Origin: JACVRM01 sp963809765
GTDB lineage: Bacteria; Actinomycetota; Thermoleophilia; Gaiellales; Gaiellaceae
NCBI GenBank assembly: GCA_963809765.1
Contig: CAWEKT010000001.1
Coordinates: 868,001 to 932,000 of the forward strand
Direction: 5' to 3'
Length of the DNA stretch: 64,000 nt
Shown: one piece after another, positions 27,106 through 34,967 of the stretch
How positions within the stretch are numbered: the stretch's first letter is position 1
How the letters are laid out: the number at the start of each line of letters is the position of its first letter
Notes under the pieces: model-generated
Databases searched by the model: none
Told to the model about the DNA's origin: nothing
Seen by the model: the letters and a program-made list of their open reading frames with translations, nothing else
Program-made: the position numbers and the translations under genes

Positions 27106-27369
27106 TTACTCGTCGTCCTGCCCGCGCGCGAAGTCTCCATGCTCGCCGTGGCCGGACTTCGGCTCGCCGCCCGAGGTGGCGGCCTGTCCCTCGGCGAAGT
27201 CGCGCTCCTCGTGGGTCGGGGTGCTTCGCTCCTGGCCGCGGGCGAAGTCGCCGTGCGCCTCGTCCTCCGGATGCGGCTCCCGAACCGCCTGACCCCCCGC
27301 GAACGACCCCTCGTGGCCTTCCTCGTGCTCGTCGTCGTGTTCGTGGTCGTGTCCCTCGTGGTGCGTCAT
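27106..27369 (-). CDS. 87-residue His/Glu-rich protein with FAxGQ repeats
   Basis: A low-complexity acidic protein: an N-terminal His/Asp/Glu stretch (MTHHEGHDHEHDDEHEE) and four copies of a heptad-like unit, GSFAGGQ, GDFARGQ, RDFAEGQ and GDFARGQ, separated by 12-20 polar residues. No signal peptide. The ribosome site AAAGGAG is 5 bases before ATG 27369. The His-rich head could bind metal. I recall similar FAEG repeats in actinobacterial small proteins but no function. Confidence 0.7.
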   Translation of the reverse strand: MTHHEGHDHEHDDEHEEGHEGSFAGGQAVREPHPEDEAHGDFARGQERSTPTHEERDFAEGQAATSGGEPKSGHGEHGDFARGQDDE

Positions 27370-27443
27370 GACACTCCTTTCGGCGGGCGTTGGCGTCCCT
27401 CCGCCGAGGAATCTACCCCCGCCGGAGCCCGTAAACCCGCTGC

Positions 27444-27449
27444 GATACT
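27444..27449 (+). promoter_or_regulatory. -10 element of glpA
   Basis: GATACT, 6 bases before GTG 27456. Confidence 0.45.
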
Positions 27450-27455
27450 CAGCGC

Positions 27456-29060
27456 GTGGCGCGGCTCAGGGCCGACGTGCTCGTCATCGGCGGCGGCTCG
27501 ACCGGCGCCGGTGTCGCCCGCGACGCGGCCATGCGGGGTCTCGACACGATTCTGGTCGAGCGGCGTGACCTCGCCGACGGCACGACCGGGCGCTTCCACG
27601 GCCTGCTCCACTCCGGCGGGCGCTACGTGGTGAAGGACCCGGACGCGGCGCGCGAGTGCGTCCCGGAGAACGCGATCCTGCGCCGCATAGCCGGCGACTG
27701 CATCGAGGACACCGGCGGGCTCTTCGTCACGACGCCGGAGGACGATCCCGACTACGCCGACCGCTTCGCCGCCGGCTGCCTGGCGACGGGGGTGCCCGTC
27801 GAGGAAGTCCCGGTCGCCGAGGCGCTGCGCGACGAGCCCCGCCTCAATCCGGCGATCTCACGCGCTTTCCGGGTGCCGGATGGGGCGATCGACGCCTGGA
27901 AGACCGTCTGGGCGAACGCCGATGCAGCCCGCGAGTACGGCGGCCGCGTGCTCACCTACCACCGGGTCGTCGAGTTGATCCACGACGGCGGGCGCGTCGT
28001 CGGCGCCGTCGTCCTCGACGAGCACGCACGCGAGGAGCGCCGAATCGAGGCCGACATCGTGATCAACGCCGCGGGCGCATGGGCGGGGCAGATCGCGGCG
28101 CTCGCCGGCTGCGAGGTGCTCATCCAGCCGGGCAAGGGGATCATGATCGCGATGAACCACCGGCTGGTGCAGACGGTGGTCAACCGCTGCAAGCTCCCGG
28201 CCGACGGCGACATTCTCGTCCCGATTCGCACCGTCTCGGTGATCGGCACGACGGACGTTCACGTGCCGGATCCCGACGAGGCTCCGGTGACGCCTGAGGA
28301 GGTCGAGCACATGCTCGACGAGGGCGAGGTGCTGGTGCCCGGCTTCCGGCAGGCGCGGGCGCTGCGCGTCTGGGCGGGAGTTCGGCCCCTCTTCCAGGAG
28401 ACGAGGGTTGCCGACACTCGGGACGTCACGCGTTCGCATGCGCTGCTCGATCACGCCGCACGCGACGGAGTCGAGGGTCTGCTGACGATCACCGGGGGCA
28501 AGACCACGACCTACCGCCTGATGGCCGAGGTGACCGTCGACGCCGCCTGCGCGAAGCTCGGCGTCGAGCGCGAGTGCCGCACGCACCTCGAGCTCCTGCC
28601 CGGCTCGCAGCCCGGCAGGTTCTACTGGCTCGGCACCCGCCTCGCAGCGCGCGAGCCGCATCCGCGCTCGGAGCAGATCGTCTGCGAGTGCGAGCTCATC
28701 ACCCGCGCTCGGCTCGAGGAGGCGATCCGCCGCCGGGCGACCACCAGCCTCGACGACATCCGGCGTCTGGTCCGCCTGGGCATGGGCCCCTGCCAGGGAG
28801 GTTTCTGCAGCTACCGGGCGGCCGGCATCCTCCACGAGGTCGGCCACCACGGTTCCGAGACTGCCAACCAGGCGCTCGTCGACTTCCTCCAGGAGCGCTG
28901 GAAGGGCGTCTACCCGATCCTGCACGGCGACCAGCTGCGCCAGGCGCGCCTCGATGAGTGGATCTTCCACGGCATCCTCAACGTGGAGGGCCTCCCCGGC
29001 GTCGAGTTGCCCGACGACGCGCGGGCGCCGACGGCGAGCGAGCCCGCGGCCGCGAGATGA
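27456..29060 (+). CDS. glpA: Anaerobic-type glycerol-3-phosphate dehydrogenase subunit A
   Basis: FAD subunit oxidising glycerol 3-phosphate to dihydroxyacetone phosphate. 534 residues. The dinucleotide-binding motif VIGGGSTGAGVARDAAMRG is near the N-terminus. A C-terminal BFD-like [2Fe-2S] domain has CECE (Cys about 410, 412) and GPCQGGFCSYR (Cys about 446, 451), which separates GlpA from aerobic GlpD. It overlaps glpB by four bases (ATGA), so glpABC form one operon. The -10 spacing supports GTG 27456. Confidence 0.93.
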   Translation: MARLRADVLVIGGGSTGAGVARDAAMRGLDTILVERRDLADGTTGRFHGLLHSGGRYVVKDPDAARECVPENAILRRIAGDCIEDTGGLFVTTPEDDPDYADRFAAGCLATGVPVEEVPVAEALRDEPRLNPAISRAFRVPDGAIDAWKTVWANADAAREYGGRVLTYHRVVELIHDGGRVVGAVVLDEHAREERRIEADIVINAAGAWAGQIAALAGCEVLIQPGKGIMIAMNHRLVQTVVNRCKLPADGDILVPIRTVSVIGTTDVHVPDPDEAPVTPEEVEHMLDEGEVLVPGFRQARALRVWAGVRPLFQETRVADTRDVTRSHALLDHAARDGVEGLLTITGGKTTTYRLMAEVTVDAACAKLGVERECRTHLELLPGSQPGRFYWLGTRLAAREPHPRSEQIVCECELITRARLEEAIRRRATTSLDDIRRLVRLGMGPCQGGFCSYRAAGILHEVGHHGSETANQALVDFLQERWKGVYPILHGDQLRQARLDEWIFHGILNVEGLPGVELPDDARAPTASEPAAAR

Positions 29061-30304
29061 GGCTCGACACCGTCGTCGTCGGCGCGGGCACGGCCGGGCT
29101 CGTCGCGGGGGTGCGTCTGGCCACGGCCGGTGCCCGCGTCGCCGTTGTCGCGAGCGGCGTGGGGGCGACGCGCCTGGCCCCGGGCACGATCGACGTGCTC
29201 GCCCGCCGCGAGGACGGCACCGCGGTCGACAGCCCGGGCGAAGCGCTCGCGCAGGTACGGGAGGGGCACCCGTACGCGCTGCTCGGCCGCGAGCGCGTCG
29301 CCGCCGCCACGCGCTGGCTCCGGGAGACGGCCGCCGAGCTCGCCTACGACGGCTCGCTCGACGAGAACCTGCTCCTGCCCACGGCCGTGGGCACCGTGCG
29401 GCCGACGGCACTCGCCCCCGCCGCGCTCGCCGCCGGCGACGTGCGCCGGGGCGGCCGCGCGCTGCTGGTCGGCTTCGCGGGCCTGAAGGACTTCTATCCG
29501 CGGCTCGCGGCCGTGAACCTGCGGCAGACCGCCCCACAGCTCGCGAGCGTCGAGGCGCTCGAGCTGCGCGTGCAGCTGGGAGACGACGGCGACCCGGGCC
29601 CGCTGGGCCTTGCCCGCTGCTTCGAGCGGACGGCGTTTCGCGACGCCGTCGTCGAGCAGCTGCGCTCGGCGATTTCGCCCGGCTCGCGCGTCGGGTTCCC
29701 GGCCGTGCTCGGGCTCCGCGAGGCTTCCGTGGTGCGGCAGGAGCTGGGCGAGCGGCTGCGGGCCGAGGTGTTCGAGATCTCGACGCTGCCGCCCTCGGTC
29801 CCGGGCCTGCGCCTGTTCGAGTCGCTCCGTGCCGCGCTGCGGCTGGCGGGCGGCCGGCTCGTCGTCGGCGGGCCGGTCGTCGGTGCGGAGAGCCGTGACG
29901 GGTGGGTCGAGCGCCTCTTCGTCCAGGCCGCCGGCCGGCGCATCGCCTACGACGCCGCGCACGTGGTGCTCGCCACCGGAGGCTTCGCCGCCGGCGGCCT
30001 CGAGCTGACGGACGCCGGCGTGGTGCGGGAGCGGGTGCTCGGCCTCCCGGTTGCAGGGCTGCCCGCAGGGCGGCCTGCATTCGCGCCGCGCTACTTCGAC
30101 GAGCAGCCGCTGGCGCGGGCGGGCGTCGCCGTCGACGGCGACCTGCGGCCTGTGGGCGCCGACGGTGCGCCGCTCTACGAGAACGTCCGGGTTGCCGGCG
30201 CGCTGCTCGCCGGCGCGGAGCCGTGGCGTGAGGGCTCCGGCGAGGGGCTCAGCCTCGCAAGCGGGCACGCAGCGGCCGGGGCGATCCTGGAGGGCGGGCC
30301 GTGA
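29057..30304 (+). CDS. glpB: Anaerobic glycerol-3-phosphate dehydrogenase subunit B
   Basis: Flavoprotein subunit that passes electrons from GlpA to GlpC. 415 residues; VVVGAGTAGLVAGVRLA at the N-terminus binds the flavin, and VVLATGGFAAGGLEL with EGLSLASGHAAAGA closes the FAD site. Starts and ends overlap glpA and glpC by four bases each. The reading frame extends further upstream, but ATG 29057 matches the overlap rule of the operon. Confidence 0.9.
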   Translation: MRLDTVVVGAGTAGLVAGVRLATAGARVAVVASGVGATRLAPGTIDVLARREDGTAVDSPGEALAQVREGHPYALLGRERVAAATRWLRETAAELAYDGSLDENLLLPTAVGTVRPTALAPAALAAGDVRRGGRALLVGFAGLKDFYPRLAAVNLRQTAPQLASVEALELRVQLGDDGDPGPLGLARCFERTAFRDAVVEQLRSAISPGSRVGFPAVLGLREASVVRQELGERLRAEVFEISTLPPSVPGLRLFESLRAALRLAGGRLVVGGPVVGAESRDGWVERLFVQAAGRRIAYDAAHVVLATGGFAAGGLELTDAGVVRERVLGLPVAGLPAGRPAFAPRYFDEQPLARAGVAVDGDLRPVGADGAPLYENVRVAGALLAGAEPWREGSGEGLSLASGHAAAGAILEGGP

Positions 30305-31509
30305 TCGAGCTCGCCCGCGGGAGCCTCGACCACTGCGTCAAGTGCACGATCTGCGAGACGGCGTGCCCGTACTCGGCTGCCACGCCGCTCTTCCCCGGGC
30401 CGAAGTACGTCGGGCCGCAGGCCGAGCGCTACCGCGGCACGGGCGACACCGTCGCCGACGCGTCAGTCGACCTCTGCTCCGGCTGCGGCATCTGCACGCA
30501 GGTCTGCCCGCACGGCGTGCTCATCGCCGAGATCAACTCGAAGGCGAGGGCGGCGATGTGGGAGGAGCGGGGGATACCCCTGCGGAACCGGCTGATCGCG
30601 CGGCCGACCGTGCTCGGCAAGCTCGGCACGCCCGTCGCGCCGCTGGCGAACCTGACGGTGCGCAGCCGCCTCTTCCGCCGCCTGCTGCACCGCGTGCTCG
30701 GCATCCACCGCGACGCACCGCTGCCGCGCTGGGCCGGACGCACGTTCCAGGCGTGGGCGCGGCACCATCGGCCGCCCGACACCGGCCGGGCCGTCGTCTA
30801 CTTCCACGCCTGCGCCACGAACTACTACGAGCCGACGGTCGGCGAGCACGTGGTCGAGGTGCTCGAGCACAACGGCATCCGGGCCATCGTCCCGCCCCAG
30901 GGCTGCTGCGGCCTGCCGCTGCAGTCGAACGGAGACTTCCCCGCCGCCCGCGAGTACGTTCGCGCACTCGCGGCCAGGCTCGCGCCCTATGCACGGGAGG
31001 GGTACGACATCGTCGCCAACTCGACGAGCTGCGGCCTGATGCTGAAGCGGGAGGCACACGAGATCCTCGACGTCGACGACGAGGACGTGCGGCTCGTCGG
31101 CGAGCGGACGTACGACCTCTGCGAGTACCTGCTGAACCTGCACGAGCGCGGCCAGCTGCGGACGGACTTCCGCCCGATCGCCGAGGAGGTTCCCTACCAC
31201 GCTCCTTGCCAGCAACGCGGCCACGGGATCGGCAAGCCGGCACTCGACCTGCTCGCCCTGATCCCGGAGCTCCGCGTCGTCGACCTGGACGCCGATTGCT
31301 GCGGCATCGCCGGCACGTACGGGATCAAGGCCGAGAAGTACGAGATCGGCATGCGCGTCGGCGAGCCGCTCTTCCGCCGGATCGGGGAGCTCGCACCCGA
31401 GCTCACGGCGTGCGACTCCGAGACCTGCCGCTGGCAGATCGCGCACGCGACGGGCGTTCCGTCGGTCCATCCGGTGGAGTTGCTTCACCGGGCGTATGGG
31501 CTCGGCTGA
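30301..31509 (+). CDS. glpC: Anaerobic glycerol-3-phosphate dehydrogenase subunit C
   Basis: Membrane-associated iron-sulfur subunit delivering electrons to the quinone pool. 402 residues. Two 4Fe-4S ferredoxin motifs (Cys 12, 15, 18, 22 in CVKCTICETACP, and CSGCGICTQVCP at about 60-70) precede two CCG domains: QGCCGLPLQ (about 200) and DCCGIAGTYG (about 333). Order and spacing match GlpC. The operon ends here; a palindrome array follows. Confidence 0.93.
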   Translation: MIELARGSLDHCVKCTICETACPYSAATPLFPGPKYVGPQAERYRGTGDTVADASVDLCSGCGICTQVCPHGVLIAEINSKARAAMWEERGIPLRNRLIARPTVLGKLGTPVAPLANLTVRSRLFRRLLHRVLGIHRDAPLPRWAGRTFQAWARHHRPPDTGRAVVYFHACATNYYEPTVGEHVVEVLEHNGIRAIVPPQGCCGLPLQSNGDFPAAREYVRALAARLAPYAREGYDIVANSTSCGLMLKREAHEILDVDDEDVRLVGERTYDLCEYLLNLHERGQLRTDFRPIAEEVPYHAPCQQRGHGIGKPALDLLALIPELRVVDLDADCCGIAGTYGIKAEKYEIGMRVGEPLFRRIGELAPELTACDSETCRWQIAHATGVPSVHPVELLHRAYGLG

Positions 31510-31557
31510 TCGTCCGTTGACTGATCGAGGAGCCGGGCACCGATCGGGGCACCTCGT

Positions 31558-31580
31558 AGTTCGTGGCTGACACCACTAAC
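31558..31580. promoter_or_regulatory. Palindrome 1 of the dhaM upstream array
   Basis: AGTTCGTGGCTG followed by ACACCACTAAC; imperfect. Centre near 31569. Confidence 0.5.
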
Positions 31581-31610
31581 GCGCGCCTTCCCGCTTGATC
31601 TCCCGCCTTC

Positions 31611-31635
31611 ACTTCGTGGCACACAGCCACGAAGT
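31611..31635. promoter_or_regulatory. Palindrome 2 of the dhaM upstream array
   Basis: Perfect 10-base arms ACTTCGTGGC and GCCACGAAGT around ACACA. Centre 31623. Confidence 0.6.
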
Positions 31636-31668
31636 CCCGCTGCGCCTGTTCGGCGCGCCACCCGAGCG

Positions 31669-31693
31669 AGTTCGTGGCTGAAAGCCACTAACT
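31669..31693. promoter_or_regulatory. Palindrome 3 of the dhaM upstream array
   Basis: AGTTCGTGGCT, GAA, AGCCACTAACT; one mismatch between arms. Centre 31681. A degenerate half-site AAAGCCACT (31735-31743) sits midway between this copy and copy 4. Confidence 0.6.
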
Positions 31694-31777
31694 GACTGCG
31701 CGCGTTCCCAGGTCGGGAGCCACTCCGGTGACCCAAAGCCACTTGGCCCCATTTCATGAGGCGAGCGCCAACTGCCG

Positions 31778-31804
31778 GAGTTAGTGGCTGACAGCCACTA
31801 ACTC
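31778..31804. promoter_or_regulatory. Palindrome 4, over the -35 region of dhaM
   Basis: Perfect 27-bp palindrome: arm GAGTTAGTGGCTG, one A, then the complementary arm. It ends 8 bases before the -10 hexamer, so a bound protein would cover the -35 region. Confidence 0.65.
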
Positions 31805-31812
31805 GGTCGTCG

Positions 31813-31818
31813 TACGAT
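31813..31818 (+). promoter_or_regulatory. -10 element of the dhaM fusion gene
   Basis: TACGAT, 7 bases before GTG 31826. Confidence 0.55.
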
Positions 31819-31825
31819 CGCGCTT

Positions 31826-34315
31826 GTGGTCGGGATCGTCCTGGTTTCGCACAGCGCGAGGCTCGCGGAAGGCGTTGCGGAGCTCGCGCGCGGGATGGCC
31901 GGCGACGAGGTCAGGATCGAGACCGCCGGGGGGCTCGAGCCGCCGGAGGAGGCGCTCGGCACCGATGCGACCCGGGTCGCATCGGCCATCGAGCGGGCGG
32001 ACGGGGGCGACGGCGTCGTGGTGCTCATGGACCTCGGCAGCGCGGTGCTCTCGGCCGAGCTTGCCCTCGACCTGATCGAGCCGGCGCTGCGCGAGCGGGT
32101 GGTCGTGACGCCTGCGCCGCTGGTCGAGGGCGCCGTCGCCGCCGTCGTCACGGCACGCGCGGGCGGCTCGGCGGCTGATGTCGCACGCGAGGCAGAGGGC
32201 GGGCTGGGCGCGAAGACGGCACAGCTCGAACCGGTCACACCGCCGGCGCCGGCGCCGGCGCCGGCGCCGCGACCGAGCGAGGGGACGAGTGTGACGGTGC
32301 CGGTCACGAACCCGCTCGGCCTGCACGCCCGCCCGGCCGCGAAGCTCGTCACCGCGGCCGCCGCCTGGGATGCAGAGGTCACGCTCACCAACGTCACCAC
32401 GGGGCGCGGCCCGGCCAACGCGCGGAGCCTCAGCGCGGTGGCCGGCCTGGGTGTGCGGCAGGGGCACGAGCTGCAGGTGACCGCCGTCGGCCGCGAGGCC
32501 GAGGCGGCGCTCGCCGCGATCCGCGAGCTGGCCGCCCGCGGCTTCGACGACGACGTACCCGAGCCTGCTCCGCCGGCGACGCCGTCCTCCCTCCGCGAGC
32601 CGCCCGAGCCGGGAGCCCTGACGGGGCTGCCTGCAGCTCCGGGGATCGCGGTCGGGCCGCTGCGGCGCCTCCGGCTCGCGGAGGTGGCCGTCCCCGACGA
32701 CCCGGCAGCCGAGGGAGAGGCGGAGCGGCTGGACGCCGCCCTCGCGGACGTGAGGGCGGCGATCGCCCGCACGCGCACCGAGGTCTCCGCCCGCGCGGGG
32801 GAGTCCGAGGCGGCGATCTTCGACGCGCACATGCTCCTGCTCGACGACCCCGAGCTGCTCGAGCAGGCACGCCGCGAGATCGGCGAGGGGCGGAACGCGG
32901 CGGCTGCCTTTGCGGCGGCGGCCGGCCGCGCCGCAGGGGCGTGGCGCGAGCTCGACGACGCGTACCTCCGCGGGCGCGCAGCCGACGTGGACGCCGTCGC
33001 CGACCAGGTCGTCCGCGCGCTGGCCGGCATCGACGCGGAGCCGCGGCTGGACGGCGCAGGCGTCGTCGCGGCGGGCGACCTGACTCCCGCGCAGACGGCG
33101 GCGCTCGACGCCGGCCTCGTGCATGGGATCGCGACCGCGGCGGGCGCCCCCACCTCGCACAGCGCGATCCTCGCGCGATCGCTCGGGATTCCCGCCGTCG
33201 TGGGGCTGGGGGAGGAGCTGCTCGCGCTGCCAGAGGGAGCCACGGTGATCCTCGACGGCGACGCCGGAACGCTGCTTCCCGAGCCCGCGGCCGAGCGGCT
33301 CGACGAGGCCCGCACCCGCGCCGAGCACCGGCGCCGGGAGGCGGGCGAGGCCCGCCTGCGGGCGGCCGGCGCGGCCGTCACCCGCGACGGCGTCACCGTC
33401 GCCGTTGCCGCCAACGTCGGCTCGCGCGAGGACGCCGTCGCAGCCACCGCCGCCGGCGCCGACGGCGTGGGGCTGCTGCGCAGCGAGTTCGTCTTCCTCG
33501 GGCGGACGACCGCGCCGAGCGAGGACGAGCAGGTAGACGCCTACCGCGAGATCACGGCGGCGCTCGCGGGGCGGCCGGTCGTGCTGCGGACGCTCGACGT
33601 CGGCGCCGACAAGCCGCTCCCCTTCCTGCGCCAGCCGCCCGAGGCGAACCCCTATCTGGGCAGGCGCGGGCTCCGTCTCGGGCTGGCCCTGCCCGACGTC
33701 CTGCGGACCCAGCTGCGTGCCGCGCTGCGGGTCGCCGACGAGCTCCCGCTCGACCTGATGTTCCCGATGGTGGCCACCCTCGACGAGCTGCGAGCCGCAC
33801 GCGTCGTGCTCGACCAGGCTGAGTCCGAGCTGCAGGCCCGGGGCGTCCAGCTGGGACGGCGGCCGCGCGTCGGGATGATGGTGGAGGTGCCGGCCGCGGC
33901 ACTGACCGCCGCTGCGTTCGCAGCCGAGGTCGACTTCTTCTCGATCGGCACGAACGACCTCACGCAGTACGTGCTCGCCGCAGAGCGCGGCAACGAGCTC
34001 GTCGCCGGCCTCGCGGACGGGCTCCATCCGGCCGTCCTGCGGCTCATCGCCGAGGTGACGGCCGCGGCCGAGGCCGCGGGCACCGACGTCCACGTGTGCG
34101 GTGAGCTCGCGGGCGACCCGGACGCGGTGCCGCTGCTCGTCGGGTTGGGCGTGCGCGAGCTGAGCGTCGCACCGCCGTTCGTCCCGGCGGTGAAGGACCG
34201 GGTCCGCGCCACGACCGCCGGCGAGGCCCGGGACCTCGCCCAGCGGGCGCTCGAGCTGGCGAGTGCGGCAGCGGTGCGAGCGCTCGCTCGCGAGACCGTC
34301 GCCGGGCGCGCATGA
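31826..34315 (+). CDS. dhaM: DhaM-HPr-enzyme I fusion phosphotransferase
   Basis: Relays phosphate from PEP to DhaL. 829 residues in three modules. 1-125: DhaM EIIA domain with His9 in LVSHSARLAEGV. About 152-240: HPr with the active histidine (about 166) in NPLGLHARPAAKL. About 265-829: complete enzyme I, with its histidine (about 445) in TSHSAILARSLGIP, then the PEP-binding domain (LLRSEFVFL, IGTNDLTQYVLA, and Cys about 758 in HVCGELAGDP). E. coli DhaM ends before the PEP-binding domain and needs separate enzyme I; this protein can in principle accept phosphate from PEP itself. An Ala-Pro linker joins the first two modules. It overlaps pgsA by four bases. Confidence 0.93.
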   Translation: MVGIVLVSHSARLAEGVAELARGMAGDEVRIETAGGLEPPEEALGTDATRVASAIERADGGDGVVVLMDLGSAVLSAELALDLIEPALRERVVVTPAPLVEGAVAAVVTARAGGSAADVAREAEGGLGAKTAQLEPVTPPAPAPAPAPRPSEGTSVTVPVTNPLGLHARPAAKLVTAAAAWDAEVTLTNVTTGRGPANARSLSAVAGLGVRQGHELQVTAVGREAEAALAAIRELAARGFDDDVPEPAPPATPSSLREPPEPGALTGLPAAPGIAVGPLRRLRLAEVAVPDDPAAEGEAERLDAALADVRAAIARTRTEVSARAGESEAAIFDAHMLLLDDPELLEQARREIGEGRNAAAAFAAAAGRAAGAWRELDDAYLRGRAADVDAVADQVVRALAGIDAEPRLDGAGVVAAGDLTPAQTAALDAGLVHGIATAAGAPTSHSAILARSLGIPAVVGLGEELLALPEGATVILDGDAGTLLPEPAAERLDEARTRAEHRRREAGEARLRAAGAAVTRDGVTVAVAANVGSREDAVAATAAGADGVGLLRSEFVFLGRTTAPSEDEQVDAYREITAALAGRPVVLRTLDVGADKPLPFLRQPPEANPYLGRRGLRLGLALPDVLRTQLRAALRVADELPLDLMFPMVATLDELRAARVVLDQAESELQARGVQLGRRPRVGMMVEVPAAALTAAAFAAEVDFFSIGTNDLTQYVLAAERGNELVAGLADGLHPAVLRLIAEVTAAAEAAGTDVHVCGELAGDPDAVPLLVGLGVRELSVAPPFVPAVKDRVRATTAGEARDLAQRALELASAAAVRALARETVAGRA

Positions 34316-34900
34316 CCGCGGTTCGCCAGAATCGACGGTCGATGGGCGGCGCGACCTTCCTCCACCGGCTCACGACGACGCGAATCGTCCTGGTGCCCGT
34401 GGTCATGGCGCTGGTCCTCGCCGACGACGGCGAGGGGGACGACGGCGCTGGTCGCGGCGGTCGTCTTCGCGATCGCGGCCTGCACCGACTTCGTCGACGG
34501 CTACCTGGCCCGGCGCTGGCAGGTGGCGACGAAGCTCGGCTCCTTCCTCGACACCACCGCCGACAAGCTTCTGGTCACCGGCGCGCTCATCGCGCTCGTG
34601 GCGGTCGACCGCGCGTCGGTGTGGATCGCCGCGCTGATCATCGCCCGCGAGCTCGTCATCCTGGCGCTGCGCGGGGCAGTCGCGGCGGAGGGCCGCCACC
34701 TCGAGCCCTCGTTCTGGGGCAAGGCGAAGACGAACGTCCAGTTCCTCGCCATCCTGCTCGCGATCATGCGGTTCGACGACACGCTCGGCCCGCTGTACCT
34801 CGATGAGTGGGTGATGATCGCGGCGGCTGTGATCACGGTCCTGTCCGCGGTCGAGTACTTCTCCCGGTTCGGCTCGGCCCTCACCTCGGCCGACGGCTGA
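34312..34900 (+). CDS. pgsA: CDP-diacylglycerol-glycerol-3-phosphate 3-phosphatidyltransferase, one frameshift
   Basis: Integral membrane enzyme making phosphatidylglycerol phosphate from glycerol 3-phosphate. FLHRLTTTRIVLVPV is followed, one frame on (one extra base near 34446), by LVAAVVFAIAACTDFVDGYLARR. The CDP-alcohol motif D..DG..AR..........FLD...DK is intact. ATG 34312 overlaps the dhaM stop; ATG 34342 is a later option. The product uses glycerol 3-phosphate made by the glp genes. Confidence 0.85.
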
Positions 34901-34953
34901 GCCGCAAGCGCAGTGCCCCCGGACGGGGGAGCCGGTGCGGCCGGGCGCCCGGC

Positions 34954-34959
34954 TACGAT
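34954..34959 (+). promoter_or_regulatory. -10 element of the DUF3352-type lipoprotein gene
   Basis: TACGAT, 8 bases before ATG 34968. Confidence 0.45.
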
Positions 34960-34967
34960 GCGCGGCG

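Larger units (their letters stand above)
31510..31825. other. 316-bp intergenic region with a palindrome array
   Basis: No gene is visible. The region is dominated by four clear 22-27 bp palindromes and a degenerate fifth, at near-regular spacing, and carries the dhaM promoter at its right end. Confidence 0.7.

Noticed and set aside
27858..30080. A 740-codon open frame on the minus strand opposite glpA and glpB
   Set aside because: It mirrors two clear genes, is Arg/Ala-rich without any domain, and long antisense frames are expected at this GC content.
32241..32275. GCCGGC tandem repeat
   Set aside because: It encodes the Ala-Pro linker between the EIIA and HPr domains of the DhaM fusion.
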